NCBI GenBank assembly: GCA_002336895.1 | Contig: DDFC01000011.1 | Coordinates: 62,001 to 126,000 of the forward strand | Reading direction: 5' to 3' | Source: Verrucomicrobiaceae bacterium UBA1938 | GTDB lineage: Bacteria > Verrucomicrobiota > Verrucomicrobiia > Verrucomicrobiales > Verrucomicrobiaceae | Length of the DNA: 64,000 bases | Shown here: positions 24,901-33,119 of the stretch, piece after piece | Layout of the letters: each line of letters begins with the position of its first letter | How positions within the stretch are numbered: the stretch's first letter is position 1 | The notes under the pieces: model-generated | Told to the model about the DNA's origin: nothing | Database searches by the model: none | What the model saw: the letters and a program-made list of their open reading frames with translations, nothing else | Position numbers and translations under genes: made by a program

Positions 24901-27900
24901 TGACCACCGGGGCAAACGTGACCAGCAGCACCATCGGTCTGACGCTGGGCACCACGACCCTCGGCGGCCCCTCGCTGGCTCCGGGAAATCCCACCTTTGA
25001 TGTGCAAAGCTCTGCCAGTGCCGCCATGACGCTGACGCTCGGTGCCTTGAGCGATCAAGCCATCGGCCCGCGCACCATCACTTTCCAGAACAGCGGCTCC
25101 ACAGCCAGCACCGTCACCCTGGGCACGGCCGCCACCAGCCTCGTGGATGGTACGGCCATCACACTCGGCAGCACGGGTGGCGCATTGATGCTAAACCTGA
25201 ATGTCGCCTCCGTTTTGGGCACCCTGGCGCAAGTCACCGTCGGCAGCGGCAACACGCTGAATCTGGGCGCAGCACAGACCATCGGCTCTCTCTCTGGCAG
25301 TGGAAACATCACCGGAGCCTTTGTGCTCACCGTGGGAAATGCCGCCAACGCCAGCGTTTACAACACCACCTTCTCCGGCGTGCTGGGCTATGGCGGCGTG
25401 GCCACCGGGCTGACCAAGTCCGGACTGGGCACGCTGACGCTCAGCGGTGCCAATGCCTACACCGGCGCCACGATCGTAAGTCTCGGCACGCTGAAACTGG
25501 GAAGCAGCACCGCACTGGGAGCCACCTCCGGCGTCACCATCAGCACCGCAGGCACGCTGGACCTGAACGGCCAAAACACCGACCGCAATTTCACCATCGG
25601 CAGCACCGGCATCAGCAGCAACGGCGCGCTCATCAACACCGGCGGCACGACCTCCACCATCACGGGAACGACGGCGCTCTCCAGCGGGTCCAACATCGGT
25701 GGCACGGGCAACATCACCTTCAGCAACGCCACCGGCCTCACCGGCAACTACCAGCTCACCAAGATCGGCAGCGGCACGCTCCGCATCATCGACACCACCA
25801 CCACGAGCGCGCGCACCGGGGCCAATCAGATCAATGCCGGCACACTGCGAGTGGAGTCCGCCTCGGCCACGGCCATCTCCCCCATCGGCACCGGCGGTTG
25901 GCTCTTCTTTGGCGGCACACTCAGCCTCGGCTTTGACACGGCCAACAACACGATGACCGGCACCTCCACGCTCTACAGCAGCGCCACCATCATCACCGAC
26001 GTGGCCACGCTGAACAACGCTGCAGTGACGCACACGATGGGAAACCTCACCGTCAGCAACAACAGCACCCTCACCGTGCAGACCGGCGGCAATGTGGCAG
26101 CCGGTGGCACGCAGGGGCTCACGCTGGGCACGATCACGCTCAATGGCAACGCCACCTTTGACGTGCAGAATTCCGCCGCCGCCACCACCAGGCTGACGCT
26201 CGGTGCATGGACGGACCTCGCCGTCGCGCCGCGCACCATCACCTTTACCAACACCGGCACCGCCACCAGCAACAGTCTGGTGACTCTCGGGAACTCCGCC
26301 ACCAGCCTGGTGGATGGCACCGTGATCAATCTCAACAGCGGCCCCAATGCTGGTGTGACGCTGACGCTGACCGCCATCACAGGCCTCGGCCCGCTCTCCC
26401 AGGTGTATGTGAACGGCAGCAGCGTGCTGACGGCAGGAGTCACCGGCATCGTGCTCGGCTCCCTGGGCGGTGACGGCACGGTAAACGCAAACGGAGCCTA
26501 TACCCTCACCCTCGGCAGCAGCAGCTCGGCCACCGCTTTGAACACCAATTTCAGCGGCGTGCTCAGCAACGGCACCGGCACGCTCACGCTGGTGAAATCC
26601 GGCAACGGCACCCAGACCCTGAGCGGCAGCACCTCGAACACCTTCACGGGTCCCACATCGGTGAACACCGGCACGCTGGTGCTGGCCAAGACAGGTGGCG
26701 CCACAGCCGTGAATGCGGTCATGAGCATCGGCGCGGCGGCCGCCTCCACCGCAGGCAATGCCACCCTGCGCCTGGGAGCGGATGACCAGATTGCCTACGC
26801 CTTGGCCGGGCAGAATGACTTCGTCACCATCAATGCAGGCGGCACTCTGGACACCAATGGATACCGGCTGACGGTGAACTCCTTTGCCGGCTTTGGCGCC
26901 ACGATCACCGGCAGCGGCAGCGTGGTCGTCAACCGCACCGGCGGCACGATCACCTTTGGCGGCATCAGCTCCATCAGCAGCACGCTGCAGATCACCACCA
27001 CGACAGGCAGCGGCTCCGCCGTGAGGACGCTGCAGGTCACCAATGTGGTGGACCAGCTCACCATCAGCGGCTCGATCACCCAGGCCGCAGGGTTCCCCGG
27101 CTTCATCACCAAGACAACTTCCGGCACCTTGATCCTCAGTGGTGACAACAGCTACTCAGGCACCACCAGCATCGTCGCCGGCATCCTCAGCATGCGCAGC
27201 GCCACAGCTCTGGGCACCACGGCGGCGGGCACGGTGGTCAGCAGCGGGGCCACCCTCCAGATCCAGGGTGGCATCACCACCGCCGCCGAGGGGCTGACGC
27301 TCGCGGGCAGCACCGGCTTTGCCGGCGTCAATGGCATCAACATCCAGACTGGAGCGCTGGTGAACGTGAGCGGCGTCAACAACTACACCGGCCTCGTGGG
27401 CCTCTCCACCGGTGCGTCCACCATCTCATCAGACAGCGGCGTGCTGAACCTGACCAACACCGGCACCATCTCCGGCGCTGGCCTGGGCCTCACGCTCGCG
27501 GGCGCGGGGGATGGAAGCATCGCCGGCATCATCGGCATCACGTCCGGCGTGGTGACCAAGAACGGCACCGGCACCTGGACGCTCACAGGGGACAACACCA
27601 GCACCGGCGGCATCGCCATCAATGCGGGCACGCTGAAGCTCGGAGACGGCACCACCGGCAGCTGGAGCAACACCCTTGGCCTCACCTACACCGGCAGCGG
27701 CACTTTTGAATATGGCGGCATCTCCCTTGGCGGCACGCAGGGGCTGGGCGCGCTCACCCTCACCAGCGGCGGCGGCACGCTGAAAGTGGATGCCCCTGCC
27801 TCCGGCATCAATGCGCTCACCTTCACCTCTCTGGCCCCCCCGTCATTTGGCACCGGATTGAACATCCTCTCGCCTGCCAGCACCAGCGTCACGATCACCG

Positions 27901-30900
27901 GCAGCGCCAACACCAACGGCATCCTGGACCCGCGCATCATTTACAACGGGGCCGACTATGCCGCCTCCACCTCCGGCCTCATCGGTGCGGCGGCCACCAC
28001 CACGGCCACCAGCAGCCTCACAGCAGGAAATACCACGCCCTACCTCATTGGTGACAACTTTTCCCAAACCGCCTCCGCCATCATCAATGCAGGCCTGAAA
28101 TTCACCAGCAGCTACACCCTGACCATCAGCAACGGCGTGCTGCTCACGATCAACAACGGCACCAACACCGCTGGCGGCATCCTCGTCAGCGGCGGTGCGG
28201 CGGATGTGATCGCCGACGGCGGCGGTGCCACCGGCCTGAGCACTGGCGGCAGCGGCGACCTCGTGATCTACACCGCCACTGCGGCTGACAGCCTGACGCT
28301 CCAGGTGCCGGTGACCAGCAGCACCACGGGCGGCGTGACCAAGAATGGCGCAGGCTCACTGACCCTGTCCGTGGCCAGCGCCTACACCGGAGCTACCAGC
28401 ATCAATGCAGGCACCTTGATCCTCGGCAATTCCCAGTCTCTGAGCACCTCCGCCGCCACCGTGCAGGTGGGCGGTGTGCTGGACCTCAACGGCCAGCTGG
28501 CCGCCAATGCCGTGACACTGAACGGCACCGGCATCAGCAGCGGCGGCGCGCTGATCAACAACAGCGGCACCGCAGCCACCATCGGAGCGCTCACGATTGG
28601 TCTGGGGAATGGCACCGGCGGCATCGGGGCCAGCATTGGCGGCAGCGGCAGCATCACCTCCACGGGCGTGCTCACGGGAGACAATCTTCTCGTCAAGACC
28701 GGCACGGGCACCGTGACCTTTGGCAACAATGGCGGCACCGCGCTGGCCAGCACGCGTGTGGGCACCACGCGCATCGACTCAGGCACCCTGCGCATCAGCA
28801 ATTCCACCTCCGCCCTCGGCACCTCCTCTGCGGCCATCATTCTCAATGGCGGTGCGCTCAGCCTCGGCAGCACGGCCTCCGTCGTGGCCTATCCCGTCTA
28901 TGTCACCGCCAGCTCGGCCATCGTCTCGGATGTCTTCACCGCAGGCGCGGGCCTCACGCACACGCTGGGCGCTCTCACCATCGGCACGCAGACGCTCACC
29001 ATCACCGCCGGCAGCAATGTCACCACCGCCAGCACCAATGCAGGCGTCACCTTCGGAGCCACCTCCCTGCTGGGAAATCCCACCTTTGATTTGCAGAGCC
29101 CCACCACCGCCACCAGCGGCACGACCACACTCACCCTCGGGGCCCTGAGCGATCTCGGCGTGGCACGGACGCTGACCTTCACCAATTCCGGCACCTCCTC
29201 CATCAACAGCGTCGTCACTCTCGGCACGGCCATGGTCAGCCTCATCGATGGCACCGTGGTGAATCTCAATGCAGGCAGCAGCGCAGGAGTGACGCTGAAC
29301 CTGAACGTCGCCGCCGCCCTGGGCACGCTGGTCCAGGTGAACATCGGCGCCAGCAGCATCCTCAATCTCGGCGCGGCACAGACCATCGCCTCCCTTTCGG
29401 GCAGCGGCAAAGTCACGGGTGCCTTTGCACTGACCGTGGGAAATCCCAACAGCGGCTCGCCCTTGAGCACCACCTACTCCGGTGTGCTCGGCTTTGGCGG
29501 TGTGGGCACCAGCTTGATCAAAAACGGCCTCGGCACGCTGACCCTGACCGGAGCCAATGCCTACACCGGCAGCACTACCGTGACCCTCGGCATCCTCCAG
29601 CTGGGCGGCAGCAGCGCCCTGGGAGCCTCCTCCGGCGTAACCATCAGTGCAGGCGGCACGGTGGATCTCAATGGATACAGCACAGACCGGAGCTTCACCT
29701 CAGTAAACGGCGCGGGCTTCAACAACGGCGGCGCCATCATCAACAGCAGCTCCACCACCGGCACCATCACCGGAGCCGTGGCGGTGGCCACTGCCTCCGA
29801 CATCGGCGGCTCCGGCAACATCGCCATCGTCAACACCACCGGCGTGACCGGCAGCGGACAGATCACCAAGATTGGCAGCGGCACGGTGACGATCACCGAC
29901 ACCAATGCGAGCACGAGCGTCTCGCGCACGGCGGCCAATCAAATCAATGCCGGCACCCTGCGCCTGGAGTCCACCTCCAACACCACGGCCATCAGCCCGC
30001 TGGGCACCAGCGGCGGATGGACGCTCAATGGCGGCACGCTAAGCCTGGGCTTCAACACCGCCAACAACCTGATGACGGGAACCATCACCCTCAATGCCAA
30101 TGCCACCATCATCACCGACGTGGCCACGCTGAACAACGCCGCCGTGACCCAGACGATGGGCGGCATGGTGGTGAACAACAACAGCACGCTCACCGTGCAG
30201 ACCGGCGGCAATGTGGCGGCCGGTGGCACGCAGGGGCTCACGCTGGGCTCCGTAACGCTCAACGGCAATGTCACCTTTGACGTGCAAAACTCCGCCACTG
30301 CCACCACCAAACTGACCCTCGGTGCATTCACAGATGTGGCCGTCGCCCCGCGCACCATCACCTTTACCAATACCGGCACCGCCTCCACCAACAGCCTCGT
30401 GACCCTGGCCTCAACCACCGGCAGCCTGGTGGATGGCACGGTGGTGAATCTGAACAGCGGACCCAATGCAGGGGTGACACTGAACGTCGTCACCGCCGTC
30501 ACAGCCCTCGGCTCCCTGGCGCAGCTCAATGTCAATGGCAGCAGCATTTTCACCGCAGGCATCTCCGGCATCGTGCTCGGCTCCCTCTCAGGCAACGGCA
30601 CGGTGAATGCCAGCACCGCCGCCACGCTGACCATCGGCAGCGTGAGCAGCAGCACGGTGCTCAGCACCGAATTCACCGGCACGCTCGGCAACGGCACCGG
30701 CACGCTGGCGCTGACCAAAAACGGCCTGGGCACGCTCACCCTCAGCGGGGCCAATTCCTACTCCGGCGCCACCATCGTGACGCTGGGTGTCCTGAAGCTC
30801 AACAGCGCCACCGCCCTGGGAGCCACCACAGGTGTGACCATCAGCGCAGGCGGCACGATGGACCTTAATGGCCAGAGCACCGACCGCAACTTCAGCTCCA

Positions 30901-33041
30901 TCAGCGGCTACGGCCAGGGCGGCCTCGGCGCCATCACCAACAGCAGCACCACCACGGCCACCATCACCGGCACCACTGTGCTGGGAGCCGTGGCCAAAAT
31001 CGGCGGCACGGGAAACATCACAGTCAGCAACACCGGCGGCCTCACGGGCAACGCGCTGCTGACCAAGTATGGCTCCGGCACGCTCACCTTCATCACCACC
31101 ACAGCCAGCGCACGCAGCGGGGCCAATCAGATCGATGCCGGCACGCTGCGCCTGCAGGCGGCCACGGCGCTCACCAGCATCGGCACCGGGGCCATGGCCC
31201 TGAATGGCGGCACGCTCAGCCTGGGCTACGATGCCGGGGGCACCGTCGGCGGTGTGGTGAATGTGCTGGCAAACTCAACCATCATCGCAGACCGCGCCAG
31301 CGCAGGTGCGGGCGGCTTTGCCCTCACCCTGGGCGCGCTCACCATCGGCAGCAACACCCTCACCGTGCAGGCTGGCGGCAATGTGACCAGCGGCACGATC
31401 GGCCTGACGCTGGGCGCCGTGAGCCTCGGCGGCCCCTCCATGCAGGGCGGAAACCCGGTCTTTGACGTGCAGGGCACCGCCAGCGCCACCACCACGCTGA
31501 CGCTGGGAGCCATCACCGATCAGGTCATCGCAGCACGCTCCCTCACCTTCCAAAACAGCGGCACCGGAGCCAGCACCGTCACCCTCACCGCCGCAGCCAC
31601 CAGTCTGGTGGATGGCACGGTGGTCACGCTGGCCAGCACCGGCAGCGCGGTTACGGTAAACTTAAATGCCGCAGGCGCGCTCGGCAGCTTTGCCCAGGTG
31701 ACCGTGGGCAGCGGCAACACGCTTTCTCTCGGTGCGGCGCAGACCATCGCCTCCCTCAATGGCGCGGGCACGGTGACTGCCTCGATCGACACCCTCCTCA
31801 CCCTTGGCAATCTCCTCAGCCCCACCGTGAGCGACTCCACCTTCAACGGTGTGCTCTCCGGCAGCGTGTCACTCTCCAAGACCGGCTCCGGCAGCCTGAC
31901 TCTCGGCGGCTCCACCTCCAACACCTACTCCGGCTCCGCCGGCACGGTCATCACCAGCGGCACGGTCATCCTGGCCAAGACCGGCGGCGCCATCGCCATC
32001 CCGACCAATCTCACCCTCGGCTCCGTCAATGGCAACAACGGCACGGCATCGCTTCAGACCAATGGCGGCAATGAGATCGCCAGCACCGCCACCGTGACCA
32101 TCAATGCAGGCTCCTCCATGAATCTGAACGGCTACAATCAGGCCATCGGCAATCTGAATGGCACACCCGGCAGCACCATCGTCAACAACGCAGCCAGCAC
32201 CAGCGCCACACTCACCATCGGCTCCAATGACGCCACGGGTGGCCAATACCTCGGCACCATCGCCGACAACTCCGGCAGCGGCGGCACGATGGCCCTGACC
32301 AAGACTGGCGCAGGCAGCAGCCTCATCGGCGGATGGAACACCTACAGCGGAGCCACTCTCGTGCAGGGCGGCACGCTGCAGGTGGGCAGCGCTGGCGTGG
32401 GCAGCACCGGCACGGGAGCCGTCACTGTGCAGAGCGGTGCCACGCTGCTGGGCACCGGCACCGTGCAGGGCTCCAGCTTTACCGCGCTCAACGGCTCCAC
32501 CGTGCAGGCGGGAGATGCCGCCGCTGCCAGCAGCTTTGGCACGCTGACCTTCGCCCCGGCCGCAGGCTCCGGCGTCATCGACTTCCAGGCAGGCAGCACG
32601 ATCGTCCTCAATCTCAATCCCGGCGGCACCTCCGACCTGCTCAACATCGTGGGCACTGGCAGCAACACTCTCCTCTTCAATGGCAACATCACCATCACCG
32701 CCCCTGGGTTCACCCCCACAGGCGCTGCGGTGTTTAATCTCATCGACTGGTCCGGCCTCACCTCCAGCCCCACCTTTGACAGCCGCTTCACCTACATCGG
32801 CGCGCTCTATGGCAATGGAGACGAGGCTGTCGGCTTTGATTTGCCGGACATCTCCAGCTCCGGCCTCTACTGGGACATCAGCAACTTCACCGTGGACGGC
32901 ACCATTGCCATCGTGCCTGAGCCCTCGCGCTGGATGCTGCTGGGCATGAGCCTTGGCCTGTGCCTGATGCGCCGCCGCCGGAGGGGGCACGACACCGCTG
33001 TCACGCCCATGGGGACAAAGGATGAGCAACTGCACAATTAG
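21960..33041 (+). CDS. Giant beta-strand-repeat surface protein with PEP-CTERM signal
   Basis: The ATG of MRTFSFVGHSHRIHWLSALL gives about 3,693 residues with a signal peptide (SALLVLLLSFNAAAQ). The body is rich in Gly, Thr, Ser and Ala with almost no Cys. It consists of autotransporter-associated beta-strand repeats of the type GTLTLSGANAYTGATIVSLG followed by LKLGSSTALGATSG. The units assemble into ~390-residue superrepeats, seen in DNA as periods near 1.17 kb. The C-terminus is VPEPSRWMLLGM, a membrane segment and an Arg-rich end (MRRRRRG), which is a PEP-CTERM sorting signal. No autotransporter barrel is present. It is expected to form a long beta-helix, be exported by Sec and be processed by an exosortase encoded elsewhere. 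Likely adhesin or surface fibre (inference). Confidence 0.92.
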   Translation: MRTFSFVGHSHRIHWLSALLVLLLSFNAAAQTALTWDANTSTTGPQNTDGTTATLIWNTSNLNWWNGTGDVAWVNSITAIAQLGTNVPTPASANPVSITADIQLAELRFLAVTTGNIVTGQQYSINGDVAGRIIDFGTNGLIQIEDRASGGSQFITIGGNLRLQGSNLRLQKYGSGTAFSYITLAMSQNPNLTGTFTVGGSIYANITVPNTLQNVSRIIVEAGGSVVTNTPGSTWSQPFSLAGFGNSLLNTSTSYGAIRMVASNTIFNGGITLTADAGVNTSSSGSNATGIVINAPITESGGSFAFHRFAFNGNGTLSLAAANTYSGATVLGRALSGYTGSITILDFAAATSPQNDILYNGVTTAGALSFIGGTSASTLRVAGKDGQTNSQRFGNVTVSGTTSTLELLAGVGGSVNVSLGTITQTSPTSTLSIYNPLAASSLSTTSAAGFFGPWLTYTGEMGRRSWAQATTTGQLSSGYSGSVAYTTGGSLSDSPFSLTANATIDGTSTGAVSLGSGITYLNTLSMYDLESARQISLGTGQTLRFSTSGGIQIVNGALDLTVGISGLTSTLSAGGSVNNTAAPLFLSNESDTSALTINSTITNNGSGAVTLVINGAPGSRTVLTGTNTYTGGTQISSGILEIRSAGALGTSGTVTLVEAAGATLGLSGGITLNRALAGAAGFGDGGNGAIRSLSGSNTISALITLLAPTYISADAGASLTISATTASTTAIDGANTVTLGGAGNITVTGRVNLGVSSAGSLVKTGAGTVILSGDNTYAGATTVSGGILKLGSATALGATTGVTISAGGTVDLNGQSTIRSFTSINGLGAGGVGALINSSSGTTSIVTGTTNLSSASVIGGAGNITFNNATGLTGSVLLTKVGSGTLTIIDTTTTSTRTGVNEIDAGTLRVQSALAIAPVGTGAYVLNGGTLSLGFDVTNTMSNVVNVLASSGITADRASAGAGGIVETLGALTIGGSTLTVTTGANVTSSTIGLTLGTTTLGGPSLAPGNPTFDVQSSASAAMTLTLGALSDQAIGPRTITFQNSGSTASTVTLGTAATSLVDGTAITLGSTGGALMLNLNVASVLGTLAQVTVGSGNTLNLGAAQTIGSLSGSGNITGAFVLTVGNAANASVYNTTFSGVLGYGGVATGLTKSGLGTLTLSGANAYTGATIVSLGTLKLGSSTALGATSGVTISTAGTLDLNGQNTDRNFTIGSTGISSNGALINTGGTTSTITGTTALSSGSNIGGTGNITFSNATGLTGNYQLTKIGSGTLRIIDTTTTSARTGANQINAGTLRVESASATAISPIGTGGWLFFGGTLSLGFDTANNTMTGTSTLYSSATIITDVATLNNAAVTHTMGNLTVSNNSTLTVQTGGNVAAGGTQGLTLGTITLNGNATFDVQNSAAATTRLTLGAWTDLAVAPRTITFTNTGTATSNSLVTLGNSATSLVDGTVINLNSGPNAGVTLTLTAITGLGPLSQVYVNGSSVLTAGVTGIVLGSLGGDGTVNANGAYTLTLGSSSSATALNTNFSGVLSNGTGTLTLVKSGNGTQTLSGSTSNTFTGPTSVNTGTLVLAKTGGATAVNAVMSIGAAAASTAGNATLRLGADDQIAYALAGQNDFVTINAGGTLDTNGYRLTVNSFAGFGATITGSGSVVVNRTGGTITFGGISSISSTLQITTTTGSGSAVRTLQVTNVVDQLTISGSITQAAGFPGFITKTTSGTLILSGDNSYSGTTSIVAGILSMRSATALGTTAAGTVVSSGATLQIQGGITTAAEGLTLAGSTGFAGVNGINIQTGALVNVSGVNNYTGLVGLSTGASTISSDSGVLNLTNTGTISGAGLGLTLAGAGDGSIAGIIGITSGVVTKNGTGTWTLTGDNTSTGGIAINAGTLKLGDGTTGSWSNTLGLTYTGSGTFEYGGISLGGTQGLGALTLTSGGGTLKVDAPASGINALTFTSLAPPSFGTGLNILSPASTSVTITGSANTNGILDPRIIYNGADYAASTSGLIGAAATTTATSSLTAGNTTPYLIGDNFSQTASAIINAGLKFTSSYTLTISNGVLLTINNGTNTAGGILVSGGAADVIADGGGATGLSTGGSGDLVIYTATAADSLTLQVPVTSSTTGGVTKNGAGSLTLSVASAYTGATSINAGTLILGNSQSLSTSAATVQVGGVLDLNGQLAANAVTLNGTGISSGGALINNSGTAATIGALTIGLGNGTGGIGASIGGSGSITSTGVLTGDNLLVKTGTGTVTFGNNGGTALASTRVGTTRIDSGTLRISNSTSALGTSSAAIILNGGALSLGSTASVVAYPVYVTASSAIVSDVFTAGAGLTHTLGALTIGTQTLTITAGSNVTTASTNAGVTFGATSLLGNPTFDLQSPTTATSGTTTLTLGALSDLGVARTLTFTNSGTSSINSVVTLGTAMVSLIDGTVVNLNAGSSAGVTLNLNVAAALGTLVQVNIGASSILNLGAAQTIASLSGSGKVTGAFALTVGNPNSGSPLSTTYSGVLGFGGVGTSLIKNGLGTLTLTGANAYTGSTTVTLGILQLGGSSALGASSGVTISAGGTVDLNGYSTDRSFTSVNGAGFNNGGAIINSSSTTGTITGAVAVATASDIGGSGNIAIVNTTGVTGSGQITKIGSGTVTITDTNASTSVSRTAANQINAGTLRLESTSNTTAISPLGTSGGWTLNGGTLSLGFNTANNLMTGTITLNANATIITDVATLNNAAVTQTMGGMVVNNNSTLTVQTGGNVAAGGTQGLTLGSVTLNGNVTFDVQNSATATTKLTLGAFTDVAVAPRTITFTNTGTASTNSLVTLASTTGSLVDGTVVNLNSGPNAGVTLNVVTAVTALGSLAQLNVNGSSIFTAGISGIVLGSLSGNGTVNASTAATLTIGSVSSSTVLSTEFTGTLGNGTGTLALTKNGLGTLTLSGANSYSGATIVTLGVLKLNSATALGATTGVTISAGGTMDLNGQSTDRNFSSISGYGQGGLGAITNSSTTTATITGTTVLGAVAKIGGTGNITVSNTGGLTGNALLTKYGSGTLTFITTTASARSGANQIDAGTLRLQAATALTSIGTGAMALNGGTLSLGYDAGGTVGGVVNVLANSTIIADRASAGAGGFALTLGALTIGSNTLTVQAGGNVTSGTIGLTLGAVSLGGPSMQGGNPVFDVQGTASATTTLTLGAITDQVIAARSLTFQNSGTGASTVTLTAAATSLVDGTVVTLASTGSAVTVNLNAAGALGSFAQVTVGSGNTLSLGAAQTIASLNGAGTVTASIDTLLTLGNLLSPTVSDSTFNGVLSGSVSLSKTGSGSLTLGGSTSNTYSGSAGTVITSGTVILAKTGGAIAIPTNLTLGSVNGNNGTASLQTNGGNEIASTATVTINAGSSMNLNGYNQAIGNLNGTPGSTIVNNAASTSATLTIGSNDATGGQYLGTIADNSGSGGTMALTKTGAGSSLIGGWNTYSGATLVQGGTLQVGSAGVGSTGTGAVTVQSGATLLGTGTVQGSSFTALNGSTVQAGDAAAASSFGTLTFAPAAGSGVIDFQAGSTIVLNLNPGGTSDLLNIVGTGSNTLLFNGNITITAPGFTPTGAAVFNLIDWSGLTSSPTFDSRFTYIGALYGNGDEAVGFDLPDISSSGLYWDISNFTVDGTIAIVPEPSRWMLLGMSLGLCLMRRRRRGHDTAVTPMGTKDEQLHN
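24239..31880 (+). repeat. ~1.17-kb superrepeats inside the giant surface-protein gene
   Basis: The sequence encoding a GxGTLTLSGANxYTGAT-type motif recurs near 24239, 25409, 26584, 28339, 29514, 30711 and 31870. Five of the six intervals are 1,165-1,200 bases; 26584-28339 is longer and irregular. Each unit repeats the order LTLSGxNxY, TxDLNGQxT, xGNITxxNxTGLTG, TLxIxDT, LNGGTLSLGF, TxTVxTGxNV, FDVQxS, LVDGTxxxL and LGAAQTIxSLSGSG, or a close variant. DNA similarity between units is high in places. Confidence 0.8.
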
Positions 33042-33101
33042 GGTCTCCTTTGCGCAAAAAAGGGTCGGCATGTACGGCTGCATGGTCCCGCACATGCTTA
33101 G
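33031..33101 (+). promoter_or_regulatory. Phased upstream module, copy C (second surface protein)
   Basis: Direct repeats start at 33031 (TGCACAATTAGGGTCTCC) and 33051 (TGCGCAAAAAAGGGTCGG), then GGTCCCGCACATGCTTAG at 33084, so all spacings match copies A and B. The first repeat overlaps the last codons of the preceding giant gene (stop at 33039-33041). The last element begins 36 bases before the first ATG of the second surface-protein gene, or 45 before the next in-frame ATG. Confidence 0.75.
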
Positions 33102-33119
33102 TCCAGAGGGGCCGAAAAC

